From Pseudomonas sp. JUb42 (GTDB lineage: Bacteria; Pseudomonadota; Gammaproteobacteria; Pseudomonadales; Pseudomonadaceae), in the NCBI RefSeq assembly GCF_024807945.1, contig NZ_JANUFD010000014.1, positions 163,130 through 227,129 on the forward strand: a stretch of DNA of 64,000 nt, in the 5' to 3' direction. Of the stretch, positions 43,543 to 52,678 are shown piece by piece. The notes beneath the pieces are model-generated. The model was given only the letters and a program-made list of their open reading frames with translations, ran no database searches and was not told where the DNA came from. The translations under genes were made by a program, and so were the position numbers. The first letter of the stretch is position 1, and every line of letters starts with the position of its first letter.

Positions 43543-44957
43543 AGTGCATCCTCGCCGTCTTGTTTTTGCAGGGCCTGCATCACCAGTGTGTTGTTCTGGT
43601 TGGCGGTGGCGCCCCGTACCTGTTGCTCTTGTTGCAGCAGCCGTTGGGCGACTGCGAGCTTGTCAGGCGGCAATTGTTCGCTGAGTTGCTGGGCCAGATC
43701 CTTGGCTTCGGGAGTGTCTTGCTTGAGCGCCAATTGGCCGAAGACCCAGGCGTTGACTGGATCAGGCTTGGTGCCCTTGCCCTGGGAAAACAGCTGGGCG
43801 AGGGCGAAATCGGCGCTGTTCTGGCCGCCGCGTGCGGCCTTGAGCAGTTCGTCGGTGGCCTTCTGTGGGTAGACATCGCCCAGGTAGCCACGGCGATAGA
43901 TCTGCCCCAGGTAGTAATGGGCGGCCAGTTCGGTATTGGCTGCTTTCTTCAGGTGTTCTTCGGACTTGGCCGGATCAGCCGGAACCAGCTTGCCCTCGTA
44001 GTAGAGCTTGCCCAGCAGCAGTTCGGCGCGGGGCTGGTCGGCGGCGCGGCCGTTGTCCAGGTATTCCATCATCTTGTTGACGTCGCCAAGGTCCGGGAAG
44101 TCGTAGAGCAGCTTGGCCAGGGTGACCCAGGAAACCGGGTAGCCCGGCGCGACTTTTTCCAGCAGCGCCTGGGCGGTTTTCTCGTCCGGCTTGCCGATTT
44201 CCGGATCAGCCAGGACGCGCGCTACGCCATCGACCCGTGCCGGATCGACGACGCCGATGCGGTAGGCGTCCTGCAACTGATCGAGCAGGGCGGCCAGTTT
44301 GTCTTTGTCGGCTTCGCCGCGCTTCTGGTAGACGGTGGCCAGCTCGATGTAGCAGATATCGGTGCTGGCCAGCAGCGGCTTGCAGATATTTTCGACGTCA
44401 GCCAGATGCTGATCGTAGGTGCCCTGGGTGCGATACAGCAGCACCTGGGCCAGACCGGCCTCGGGATAGCCAGCCTTGCGCCATTGATCGATCTTCTGCT
44501 GCGCGTTGACCTGGGGGAAAGTCTGCGGATATTGCAGATAGAGCATGGCCAGCGGCAGGACCGAGCCGGTCTCGCCATTGTTGATCGACTTCTGCAGCAA
44601 ACCTTCGGCTTCACGTTGCTCGGCCGCAGTGGCGCCGGGCTTGGTGGCCAACAGGCGACCCAGACGCGATTGCGCACGCACTGAGGTCTCGGCGGCGGCA
44701 CGGTAGGTCGCCTCGGCCAGTTTCATTTGTGCCGGGTCACGGCTTTCGACCTGGATATCGGCCAGCCCGACTTGGGCGTCGCTGTAGCCCAGGTCAGCCA
44801 GTTGCCGGTAGTTCTGCTCGGCCAGAGCGGTATCGCCGTGCTTGAGGGCTTCATTGGCCAGGCGCTGGTCAGGCAGACCGGCGCAGCCGCTGATGCCGAT
44901 GGCTACAGCAATGCTCAACAGCGCGGGAGTCGACAAGTGTCGCAACGGGCCAGTCAT
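43539..44957 (-). CDS. algK: Alginate lipoprotein AlgK
   Basis: A 472-residue lipoprotein with lipobox GISGC and Sel1/TPR-like helical repeats through most of its length (ALKHGDTALAEQNYRQLAD, SEEHLKKAANTELAAHYYL, ATDELLKAARGGQNSADFAL). It helps locate AlgE in the outer membrane and organises the secretion complex. It starts three bases before the alg44 stop region, in tight coupling. Confidence 0.93.
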   Translation of the reverse strand: MTGPLRHLSTPALLSIAVAIGISGCAGLPDQRLANEALKHGDTALAEQNYRQLADLGYSDAQVGLADIQVESRDPAQMKLAEATYRAAAETSVRAQSRLGRLLATKPGATAAEQREAEGLLQKSINNGETGSVLPLAMLYLQYPQTFPQVNAQQKIDQWRKAGYPEAGLAQVLLYRTQGTYDQHLADVENICKPLLASTDICYIELATVYQKRGEADKDKLAALLDQLQDAYRIGVVDPARVDGVARVLADPEIGKPDEKTAQALLEKVAPGYPVSWVTLAKLLYDFPDLGDVNKMMEYLDNGRAADQPRAELLLGKLYYEGKLVPADPAKSEEHLKKAANTELAAHYYLGQIYRRGYLGDVYPQKATDELLKAARGGQNSADFALAQLFSQGKGTKPDPVNAWVFGQLALKQDTPEAKDLAQQLSEQLPPDKLAVAQRLLQQEQQVRGATANQNNTLVMQALQKQDGEDAL

Positions 44958-44959
44958 GG

Positions 44960-46132
44960 TCAGAGACCCGCGGCCATGGCTTTATCGATGATCCAGCTCA
45001 GGGACGGGCCCCGATCGCTGGTCACTTCAACCGGCTTGCCAGCGTAGCGGCTGTCCAGCGCTTCGTCCGGCTGGATTTGCACGCGGATGTCAGTGGACAG
45101 GTCGGTCGCGGCCAGGTTGGTGCTGCTGGTGATCACACCGCTGCGGGTTTCGCTTTCACCGGCAATCTGGAAGTTCACCCGGGTGCCCGGCATGACGTTG
45201 CCGAACTGGCGATAGCTGAAGCGCGCATCAATGGTGGCGGCGGTGTGGCGCGGCACCAGTTGGAAGATCACCTGGCCCTTGGCAGCGTACTGACCGTTGG
45301 CGACCAACTGGCGGGCCACGGTGCAATCACATGGGCTGGTCAGGGTGCCGCTGAGTTTGCGACCGAACAGTTCTTCGACCTTGGCCGGTTGCAGCAGGGC
45401 GTCATCGAGATGGCCCTGAAGCATTTCCAGCATGTTGGTGCTGAACGAAGCCAGTGGCGCGTCCTTGGTCACTACGCCATCGGCGCCGACCAGGCTTTGC
45501 ACGGTGCCTTCGCGAGGCATGGTTACGTCCATGCCCGGCACGCTGACCACACCGGCTTCGGCGTGGCTGACGAAGTACAGGCCGTAGACCGTCTTGAAGA
45601 TGAAGCCGAACGCCACCAGACCGATGACAAACACACCGAGGCTGAAGGTCACGGCGCGAATGCGGCCGAGCACGCTCATGCCGTTGCCGTCACCCTTGAT
45701 CTTGCGCGCCTTGGTGAAGTTGTCGCGCTGCAAGGTGGCGAGCACTTCGCCCATGCTGACGATATCGCCGCTCAGGTGCGAGGTGATCAGGTGGCGCAGG
45801 GTGGCGATGTCCTGGGCTTCCAGATGCTGGAACTGGCAGCCGACCCGGCCGCTGGCGGCGTCATAGGAGCGCACTTGCAGCTCGACATCCATGGCCAGGC
45901 CGAGGTTGTCGATGAGGAACTGCAGACGCCCCTTGATCACGTCACCGACGGTTGGCCGCTGGCTGGCGGGAGCGATATAGCTCAGGCCACCGGCAGACAA
46001 GTCTTCGATACGCACCAGTGGCGCGTTGGGTTGCCCGTTGAGCAGGCGCAGCTTGGCGGGAATCTTGACCCGTGCATGTTGGCGCTGGGCTTCGGATTCA
46101 TGGACGACGTTCACATTCACGGCTGTATTCAT
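44960..46132 (-). CDS. alg44: Alginate polymerase c-di-GMP receptor Alg44
   Basis: A 390-residue inner-membrane protein. The N-terminal PilZ domain has the c-di-GMP sites RQHARVKIPAKLR and EDLSAGGLSY; one membrane helix follows (VTFSLGVFVIGLVAFGFIFK) and then a periplasmic adaptor-like domain. Binding of c-di-GMP activates the Alg8 polymerase. Both PilZ signatures are intact. Confidence 0.95.
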   Translation of the reverse strand: MNTAVNVNVVHESEAQRQHARVKIPAKLRLLNGQPNAPLVRIEDLSAGGLSYIAPASQRPTVGDVIKGRLQFLIDNLGLAMDVELQVRSYDAASGRVGCQFQHLEAQDIATLRHLITSHLSGDIVSMGEVLATLQRDNFTKARKIKGDGNGMSVLGRIRAVTFSLGVFVIGLVAFGFIFKTVYGLYFVSHAEAGVVSVPGMDVTMPREGTVQSLVGADGVVTKDAPLASFSTNMLEMLQGHLDDALLQPAKVEELFGRKLSGTLTSPCDCTVARQLVANGQYAAKGQVIFQLVPRHTAATIDARFSYRQFGNVMPGTRVNFQIAGESETRSGVITSSTNLAATDLSTDIRVQIQPDEALDSRYAGKPVEVTSDRGPSLSWIIDKAMAAGL

Positions 46133-46173
46133 GACGATAGTTCCTGATTAAACGGTTGATCCATGGGGGCCTG

Positions 46174-47655
46174 TCAGACCATTGTCAGCAGCACGGCAAC
46201 GAAGATGCTGCCCGCGGAAAAGGTCATGGTTCGCGACGACCAGGTGTTGAACCAACCCTGGAAACTGGCCATGTCGCGACTGAGCTTGGTGTCCTGGCGA
46301 GTCCAGGACTGGCGGTCAAGACGGAAGAACACGTAGATCTTCATCAGGGCGCCGACGATCTGGTTGTAATAGAGAATCACCGGGTAGGCCGGGCCGATGC
46401 TGTGCCCGCTGCACGACAGCAGCAGGGTGAGGACCAGGCGGGTAATGCCGATCCACAGCAGGTACATCAGCAAAAAGGTCACGCCGTATTTGAAGCTGGC
46501 GATCAGGGCCACGGTCAGGCCGAGGATCGACGTCCACATGGATACGCGCTGGTCGAACAGCACTACGCTGGTGAACACGCCGAGGCGATTGACACCCAGG
46601 CCCAGGGCTCGGGAGTTCTGCCGCAGGTTGTTGCCGTACCAGCGGTACATCAGTTTGCGGCTGGCCTTGAGGAAGCTCTTTTCCGGTGGGTGTTCAACGG
46701 TATTGATTGCGGCATCCGGCACGTAGAAGGTGTCGTAGCCCAGGCGCATCAGGCTGAACCAGCTGGATTTGTCGTCGCCGGTGAGGAACTTGAAAGTGCC
46801 CAGGCGCCAGTGGTGCAGCGAATCGCTTTCGACGTCGGCGATGAACTCGGGGTCGGTGACTACCGTGGCGCGAAATACCGACATGCGCCCGGTCATTGTC
46901 AGCACGCGCTTGGACAGGGCCATGGAGCACATGTTGATGTGGCGCTGGGCGAAACGCAGCTTGTGCCACTCGCTCATGATGTAGCCGCCGCGCACTTCAC
47001 AGAACTCGTTGGTGGTCAGGCCGCCGACATTACCGAACAACTGGAACCACGGCACGGTCTTGCGCACCACGCCTTCGCTGAGCACGGTGTCGCCGTCGAT
47101 CACCGCTACCACTGCGCGCTCGTCCGGCAGGTGGCGGGAGATGGCGCGGAAACCGAAGGCCAGGCCATCGCGTTTGCCGGTGCCGGCGATGCGCACGAAG
47201 TCCAGGGTCACGCGAGCCGGCGGATTCATCCGCGCCCACAGGGCCTTGACCAATAGTTCGTCAGACATCTCCACCAGGGAGCAGACCACCGTGGTCGGGT
47301 AGCCGCATTCGATCGCTTCGCGGATCACCGAGCTGTACACCTGAGCAGTGGTAAGGGCGTCGATGCGAAAACTGGTGACCATCAGAAAAACATGGGACGG
47401 GTCTGCCGCTTTGCCCAGCTTGCGCACTTTGCGGCGCAGGTGCGGGTAGACCACGTAGAGAAACAGCATGCCGCGCAGAAAGTGCGTAATGCCCATCGAG
47501 TAGCGCCAGATACCCACGGCGCCAATCAGGAAAATGAAGTTCTTGGACTGCGAATCAAAGATGCTCGTCGGCAAGGCCAGGGCCAGGGCCATCAAGAAAC
47601 TGAGGTAAAACAGCCAACCTGCGGCCTGTAGGAGGCCATGCTTTAGCCTTTGCAT
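46174..47655 (-). CDS. alg8: Mannuronan polymerase Alg8
   Basis: A 493-residue GT2 glycosyltransferase with several membrane helices. Cytoplasmic catalytic motifs include VVAVIDGDTVLSEGVV (DGD), ADVESDSLHHWRLG and a RQNSRALGLG segment. It makes polymannuronate from GDP-mannuronate and extrudes it. The start at 47655 (MQRLKHGLLQ) matches known Alg8; longer readings enter the REP element. Confidence 0.95.
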   Translation of the reverse strand: MQRLKHGLLQAAGWLFYLSFLMALALALPTSIFDSQSKNFIFLIGAVGIWRYSMGITHFLRGMLFLYVVYPHLRRKVRKLGKAADPSHVFLMVTSFRIDALTTAQVYSSVIREAIECGYPTTVVCSLVEMSDELLVKALWARMNPPARVTLDFVRIAGTGKRDGLAFGFRAISRHLPDERAVVAVIDGDTVLSEGVVRKTVPWFQLFGNVGGLTTNEFCEVRGGYIMSEWHKLRFAQRHINMCSMALSKRVLTMTGRMSVFRATVVTDPEFIADVESDSLHHWRLGTFKFLTGDDKSSWFSLMRLGYDTFYVPDAAINTVEHPPEKSFLKASRKLMYRWYGNNLRQNSRALGLGVNRLGVFTSVVLFDQRVSMWTSILGLTVALIASFKYGVTFLLMYLLWIGITRLVLTLLLSCSGHSIGPAYPVILYYNQIVGALMKIYVFFRLDRQSWTRQDTKLSRDMASFQGWFNTWSSRTMTFSAGSIFVAVLLTMV

Positions 47656-47693
47656 AATCTGCATCCGTCTCGTCGTTAAGCGGTGTTGGAACA

Positions 47694-47814
47694 TGTGGGA
47701 GCGGCTTGTGGGAGCGGATTCATCCGCGAAGAGACCGATACATCCGGCGCTGCTTCGTAGCCTGAAATACTGCATTCGCGAATGAATTCGCTCCCACAAC
47801 CTTCGCTCCCACAA
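47694..47814. repeat. REP element inside the alginate operon (algD-alg8 gap)
   Basis: The arms TGTGGGAGCGGATTCATCCG (47707) and GAATGAATTCGCTCCCACA (47780) form a palindrome with extra half-units on both sides. It lies between the first two operon genes. Confidence 0.8.
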
Positions 47815-47843
47815 GGGCTCCCGTCATTGGAAGCCCAGGAGCG

Positions 47844-49160
47844 TTACCAGCAAATCCCTTCGGACTGGCCGCTTTCGCCGGTGGTCTTGGTCATGAAGCC
47901 CACCAGGTCGACGACGTGCTTGCCGGCCGGTGCCTTGTCCGCCAGAGCACGGAAGCGCTCGTCACGGTTGCCGAGGATGATCACGTCGGAGTCGTTGATC
48001 ACCTGATCGAAATCAGAGTTGAGCAGCGAGGAAACGTGAGGGATCTTCGACTCGATGTAGTCCTTGTTGGCACCGTGGACGCGGGCGTATTCGACGTTGC
48101 TGTCGAAGATGCTCAGGTCGAAACCCTTGCCGATCAGCATCTCGGCCAGCTCCACCAGCGGGCTCTCGCGCAGGTCGTCAGTACCGGCCTTGAAACTCAG
48201 GCCGAGCAGGGCGACTTTGCGGGTGTCGTGGCTGGCGACGATGTCGAAGGCGTTCTGTACCTGGGAGACGTTGCTGCGCATCAGCGAGTTGAGCAGTGGC
48301 GCTTCCACGTCCAGGCTGCTGGCGCGGTAGGTCAGGGCGCGCACGTCTTTTGGCAGGCAGGAGCCGCCGAAAGCGAAGCCGGGACGCATGTAGTACTGGG
48401 ACAGGTTCAACTGTTTGTCCTGGCAGACCACTTCCATCACTTCGCGACCGTCGACACCCACCGCTTTGGCGATGTTGCCGATCTCGTTGGCGAAGGTGAC
48501 CTTGGTCGCATGCCAGACGTTGCAGGTGTACTTGATCATCTCGGCAACGGCGATGTCCTTGCGGATGATCGGCGCGTCGAGTTCTTCGTAAAGGGCCTGC
48601 AGCACGTCGCCGGACGCTTTGTCGAACTCGCCGATAACGGTCATTGGCGGATGGTCGTAGTCTTTGATCGCGGTGCTTTCGCGCAGGAACTCAGGGTTCA
48701 CCGCAACACCGAAATCGACACCTGCCTTCTTGCCGGAGCAGTCTTCGAGGATAGGGATTACCACGTTGGCGACAGTGCCCGGCAGTACGGTACTGCGCAC
48801 CACGATGGTGTGGCGGGAAGTCTTGTCACGCAGGACAAAACCGATTTCGCGGCAGACGGACTCGATGAAATCCAGTTCCAGATCGCCGTTCTTCTTGCTT
48901 GGCGTGCCGACGCAGATCATCGACACATCAGTGGCACGGATGGCCTCGGAAAAGTCCGTGGTGCCGCGCAGTCGGCCGGTCTTGATGCCCTTTTCGAGCA
49001 ACTCGCCCAGGCCCGGTTCGACGATGGGCGACTTGCCCTGGTTGATAAGGTCAATCTTGGCGCTGGAGATATCCACACCGACTACATCATGACCTCGCGC
49101 TGACAGGCAACCGGCACATACTGCACCGACGTAGCCCAAACCAAAGATGCTGATACGCAT
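47844..49160 (-). CDS. algD: GDP-mannose 6-dehydrogenase
   Basis: A 438-residue enzyme that commits GDP-mannose to alginate by oxidising it to GDP-mannuronate with NAD. The Rossmann motif is ISIFGLGYVGAVCAGCL at the N-terminus; the catalytic Cys268 is in GFAFGGSCLPKDVRAL. The start at 49160 (MRISIFG) follows a clear GAGGAGAAAG. It is the first gene of the operon, behind a long leader and the candidate AlgU promoter. Confidence 0.96.
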   Translation of the reverse strand: MRISIFGLGYVGAVCAGCLSARGHDVVGVDISSAKIDLINQGKSPIVEPGLGELLEKGIKTGRLRGTTDFSEAIRATDVSMICVGTPSKKNGDLELDFIESVCREIGFVLRDKTSRHTIVVRSTVLPGTVANVVIPILEDCSGKKAGVDFGVAVNPEFLRESTAIKDYDHPPMTVIGEFDKASGDVLQALYEELDAPIIRKDIAVAEMIKYTCNVWHATKVTFANEIGNIAKAVGVDGREVMEVVCQDKQLNLSQYYMRPGFAFGGSCLPKDVRALTYRASSLDVEAPLLNSLMRSNVSQVQNAFDIVASHDTRKVALLGLSFKAGTDDLRESPLVELAEMLIGKGFDLSIFDSNVEYARVHGANKDYIESKIPHVSSLLNSDFDQVINDSDVIILGNRDERFRALADKAPAGKHVVDLVGFMTKTTGESGQSEGICW

Positions 49161-49639
49161 CGTCTTTCTCCTCGATTTCACGCCATAAGTTGGCTGGATA
49201 AGTTGTATTGACCAGCAGTTAACGCGCACTCGAAAGTTCAACGGATTAAGGCCGAAGAATCGAACGCAGGCAGGATTAATAATGAGTGCCTATTAACTTA
49301 GGCAACCTCGAACCGCAGTAGCGATGAGTGGCAAGTAGCTCGTGTCCGACGGGCACGGGATCTTGCTCTGATGAAGTGGTGAGCCACTCCCTGTGGGCGG
49401 ATGCACACGAATCCTCAATCACAACCCTGAGCCAGAGCCCACGGCCTGATGCGCCTGAGTGATCGTTTGCCAGCACTTCGGTGGTGCTGTGCCCGTCTTA
49501 CTCCAACTAATGTAGGGTGCTGCTTCTCCCGATACATGGGCTCTGGCGGTTAAGCCAGAAGTTCCTCTTGGAACTTCCTGATTTTCTCGGTGTGATGTAA
49601 GTGATCTCTCACGTCACAGACGATAATTGTTACGGGATG
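49161..49639 (-). other. Long algD leader
   Basis: About 470 bases between the candidate promoter and algD hold no gene. P. aeruginosa algD also has a long leader. Several short frames start here, but none has a binding site or recognisable product. Confidence 0.6.
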
Positions 49640-49667
49640 TAGGAGCGTGTGCCATTTGGATAAGTTC
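49640..49667 (-). promoter_or_regulatory. Candidate AlgU (sigma-22) promoter of algD
   Basis: On the minus strand GAACTT (49662-49667) and TCCTA (49640-49644) are 17 bases apart, fitting the AlgU/RpoE pattern. The predicted start is near 49633. AlgU would place the whole operon under envelope-stress control. Confidence 0.65.
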
Positions 49668-49973
49668 CGGGCCACTCGTCCTCTTTTTGAGAATCGGGCG
49701 GAAATGGGAGAAATGTGACGGTAGTCGCAATTTGATGGCAACTTGTGTTTCGCCCTTAGTTCATGGGTAGTTGCGCGAGGGGGATGTTTTTGTGCCACTA
49801 CTGCAAATGAGCAAAATGCCAGCAGCGAAAAAAAGTTGTTATTTTTTTGAGAATGCCAAGTTGGCTAACTGCCTGACAATTTAATGCCGTCAATAAGTCG
49901 TCATTCTGGGCCTTTGAAGACTGGCCTTTGAAGCCGGGCGAGGCAGCGCTGTCGCAGGGCAAACATGGGATCA

Positions 49974-50002
49974 CTGTGGGATCGGCTTTAGCCGGGAAGA
50001 GC
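49974..50002. repeat. Solitary REP half-unit
   Basis: TGTGGGATCGGCTTTAGCCG stands alone without a partner arm nearby. Confidence 0.5.
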
Positions 50003-50021
50003 TGGTGCGATAAACGCGGCC

Positions 50022-50112
50022 TTGTAGGAGGCGGGCTTGCCCGCGAAAAACGATAACGCGACGTATGTGACCCCACCGCAGCGACCGGTTCGCGGGCAAG
50101 CCTCGCTCCAAC
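50022..50112. repeat. REP-type inverted repeat
   Basis: TGTAGGAGGCGGGCTTGCCC and CGGGCAAGCCTCGCTCCAAC arms upstream of the alginate promoter region. Confidence 0.75.
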
Positions 50113-50128
50113 GAATGTGGTTTGGTCT

Positions 50129-50198
50129 GTAGGAGCTACCGAAGGCTGCGAATGGACCGATCAGATACACCGTTTCGCAGCCTTCGGCAGCTCCTGCA
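50129..50198. repeat. Inverted repeat of another class
   Basis: GTAGGAGCTACCGAAGGCTG and CAGCCTTCGGCAGCTCCTGC arms, separated by about 30 bases, sit just after the yaaA stop codon and could end its transcript. Confidence 0.65.
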
Positions 50199-50237
50199 GC
50201 AATCGCATTTCAATTCACGCGTTTGCGGTGTGTTCGA

Positions 50238-51017
50238 CTATTGCTCGGGGCTGTCACGCAGAAACACCAGCTTGTCCGGGCTCGATTGTTCGCTGCTGTA
50301 GCGATAACCCTGCACGTCGAACTGCTTCAGGGCGGCCGGATCGTTGATGCGCTCGCTGATGACGAAGCGGCTCATCATGCCTCGGGCTTTCTTGGCATAG
50401 AAGCTGATGATCTTGTACTGGCCGTTCTTCAGGTCCTTGAACTCGGTGTCGATGATCCGCGCCTTGAGGGCCGAACGCTTGACCGCCGAAAAGTATTCAG
50501 TGGAGGCCAGGTTCAGCAGCAGGTCATCACCTTGATCAGCCAGGGCCTGGTTCAACCATTCGCTGATGCGCGTGCCCCAGAAGGCGTACAGGTCCTTGCC
50601 CCGGGCGTTGGCCAGGCGGGTGCCCATTTCCAGGCGGTAGGGCTGCATCAGGTCCAGCGGGCGCAGCAGGCCGTAGAGGCCCGAGAGCATGCGCAGATGA
50701 CCCTGTGCATAGCTGAGTTGATCGTCATTCAGGGTTTCGGCTTGCAGGCCGGTGTAGACATCGCCCTTGAATGCCAGCAGCGCCTGCTTGGCGTTGTCCG
50801 GGGTGAAGGCGGGGGTCCAGCTGCCGAAGCGCGCGGCGTTCAGGCCCGCCAGCTTGTCCGACAGGTGCATCAGCTCGCTGATCTGCGCCGGGCTCAATTC
50901 GCGCAACTGCGTGATCAGTTCCTGAGAGTGGTCCAGATATTGCGGTTGGGTGAAACGCGTCGTGGTGGGCGGTGTTTCGAAATCGAGGGTCTTGGCTGGG
51001 GAAATCACCATCAGCAT
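50238..51017 (-). CDS. yaaA: Peroxide stress protein YaaA
   Basis: A 259-residue cytoplasmic protein of the YaaA/DUF328 family: MLMVISPAKTLDFETPP start, then LMHLSDKLAGLNAARFGSW, GDVYTGLQAETL, HLRMLSGLYGLLRPLDLMQPYRLEM-like core (quoted in part) and NLASTEYFSAV. YaaA lowers free iron during peroxide stress and binds DNA. Length is normal. Monocistronic. Confidence 0.9.
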   Translation of the reverse strand: MLMVISPAKTLDFETPPTTTRFTQPQYLDHSQELITQLRELSPAQISELMHLSDKLAGLNAARFGSWTPAFTPDNAKQALLAFKGDVYTGLQAETLNDDQLSYAQGHLRMLSGLYGLLRPLDLMQPYRLEMGTRLANARGKDLYAFWGTRISEWLNQALADQGDDLLLNLASTEYFSAVKRSALKARIIDTEFKDLKNGQYKIISFYAKKARGMMSRFVISERINDPAALKQFDVQGYRYSSEQSSPDKLVFLRDSPEQ

Positions 51018-51203
51018 AACGTCGTCTCCTTTAATCGTCGGGGGATTCTAGGGACTTGAACGCTATGACTCCAGCTATGGCGACGATAGTCTTGACTCGA
51101 TCACAGCTCGCCCGGCTTTGTATCAGCCACGACATCAGGTGTGGCATCGGGATCGGCTATAGTGCCGGGCTGGTTCAAACAGGTTTGTCTAAGGATGAGA
51201 GCA

Positions 51204-52346
51204 GTGGCTTTGCGGATCTTGATAGCAGTGTGCACCGGAGTCTTCTGGCTCAATGCCCAGGCAGCGTTGCCGCCGCCGGCGACCATGGACCGCAGTGTCT
51301 GGCCCGAGCAATTGACCACAGAGCAATTGTTCGATGTCGCCTCGCGCGCGGAAATCCTTGCGTTCGCCCATGCCCTGTATCTCAGCGAAGGCCTCGACGA
51401 AGAGGGCCTCAAGGCGCGCCTGGGCTTGCGTTCAATCAATATGCAGTCGATCAACCTGGTGCGTAACCGCCTATGGACGCGCCTGCTGGAGAACTATCAG
51501 TTTGCCCAGAAGAGCTGCGAACAGGATGCCTCTTTCTGCGTGCTGGCCGATGAAATGGACCAGTTGCGCGAGCGCGCCGCCGAGTACCAGATCGCCGATG
51601 ACTCCTTCTATGCCAGCTGGGCCAAGCCGAGCGATGCCTTTCACACCCGCTATCTGAACGAATTGCTGCGCATGGCGGCACTGTTCCCCCAGACCAGCAG
51701 CGAGATCGAGCGTTACAACTCCGATGAGCTGAGTGGCGATGAAATGCCTGATCGCACTTTCATGCTCAATTTCGACAGCGGCCCGACGGCGGTGGACGGT
51801 GGCACCGACTGGCTGGCCGACTTCATGCGTCAGCAGAAACTTACCGCGACCTTCAATGTGCTCGGCAAAAGCCTGCAGGATCGTCTGGAAGACAGCTCGG
51901 CGGCCAAGTTGCAGGATCTCTACCGCCTGCAATGCGTCGGTATTCAGGGCTGGGAGTATCGTTCCCACAGCCAATGGGTTGACTGGCAAAACTCGGTTGC
52001 GCGCAGTGCCGCACTGGTTCAGCAGCTATTGCCCGACAACTACGTGCCGCTGTTCCGACCGCCCTACGGGCATCGTCGGGCCGACAGCGCAGAGTTTTTC
52101 CGCTCCCAGGATCTGCGGGTTTCATTGTGGAGCATCGACTCCCAAGACCTGAATCCGCGCATCACGCCCCAACAGAGTGCCGAGCGCGTACTGACCCTGA
52201 TGCTGCTCTGGCGCCGTGGCACCATCATGTTTCATGACACCGGCAGTAAAGCCCAGGATGCATTGCCCTGGCTGCTGCTCAATACCGGACAAAGCGGCGT
52301 GCAGTGGCAGGACTGTCGTCAGATACCGGAAAGGCCCGTGGAATAA
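51204..52346 (+). CDS. Exported polysaccharide-deacetylase-fold protein, atypical site
   Basis: A 380-residue protein with a signal peptide (ALRILIAVCTGVFWLNAQA). An N-terminal helical part of about 170 residues precedes a NodB-like domain with LNFDSGPT, ATFNVLGKSL, YRSHSQWVDW, RPPYGHRR and TIMFHDTGS. Active family members have FDDG and H(S/T)xxxH; here the second Asp is Ser and the second His is missing, so two usual metal ligands are lost. It may be inactive or act differently. GTG at 51204 was preferred because AAGGATGA at 51191 is well placed; ATG at 51195 is the alternative. Confidence 0.75.
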   Translation: MALRILIAVCTGVFWLNAQAALPPPATMDRSVWPEQLTTEQLFDVASRAEILAFAHALYLSEGLDEEGLKARLGLRSINMQSINLVRNRLWTRLLENYQFAQKSCEQDASFCVLADEMDQLRERAAEYQIADDSFYASWAKPSDAFHTRYLNELLRMAALFPQTSSEIERYNSDELSGDEMPDRTFMLNFDSGPTAVDGGTDWLADFMRQQKLTATFNVLGKSLQDRLEDSSAAKLQDLYRLQCVGIQGWEYRSHSQWVDWQNSVARSAALVQQLLPDNYVPLFRPPYGHRRADSAEFFRSQDLRVSLWSIDSQDLNPRITPQQSAERVLTLMLLWRRGTIMFHDTGSKAQDALPWLLLNTGQSGVQWQDCRQIPERPVE

Positions 52347-52460
52347 GGGCTGGAGAAGGTTTTAAGCGGAGTGCGTAGGAAGATTCCTACGTGATTTTGC
52401 CTGGAGCGGACTTCCGACTGTAAACGTGCACGGCGCCCCCGCCAAGGGCTATTCGTCATA

Positions 52461-52524
52461 CTGTGAAATAAACTTCAAAAAACTGTCAAAGAGCTTTTTT
52501 CTGTCATCTGTTTTGCGGTATTAC
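52461..52524 (+). promoter_or_regulatory. Candidate Pho box and promoter of phoH
   Basis: CTGTGAA, ACTTCAA, CTGTCAA and CTTTTTT are seven-base units repeated every 11 bases from 52461, as in PhoB binding arrays, each separated by four mostly A bases. A TATTAC -10 box lies at 52519-52524 with no good -35, as expected of PhoB-dependent promoters. Confidence 0.5.
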
Positions 52525-52530
52525 GAAGAC

Positions 52531-52625
52531 AGACCGCCGAACCCTGCAACACAGGTGGCGTCTTCCCGGACTCCATTTTGAGCATTTCTCTCCTGCCTGA
52601 AGGAGAGAGCCTCGGCGGCCTTTTC
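52531..52625 (+). ncRNA. Structured leader or small RNA upstream of phoH
   Basis: ACCGCCGA (52533-52540) pairs with TCGGCGGC (52612-52619), closing a loop that holds a strong hairpin (TCTCTCCT/AGGAGAGA, 52587-52608) and is followed by TTTTC. The 3' stem plus T run looks like a terminator, so the segment could be an attenuated leader or a short RNA. A further GGCGCAG/CTGCGCC hairpin lies at 52628-52651. Confidence 0.45.
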
Positions 52626-52678
52626 GTGGCGCAGTATGTTGGCTCTGCGCCGCCTGGCTTCTATAAAGGTGAGCGAGT

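Noticed and set aside
49161..49640. AlgR binding sites in the algD leader
   Set aside because: Only partial matches to CCGTTCGTC were seen.
49550..50076. Two short minus-strand frames upstream of algD
   Set aside because: They overlap the candidate AlgU promoter and REP elements and lack recognisable products.
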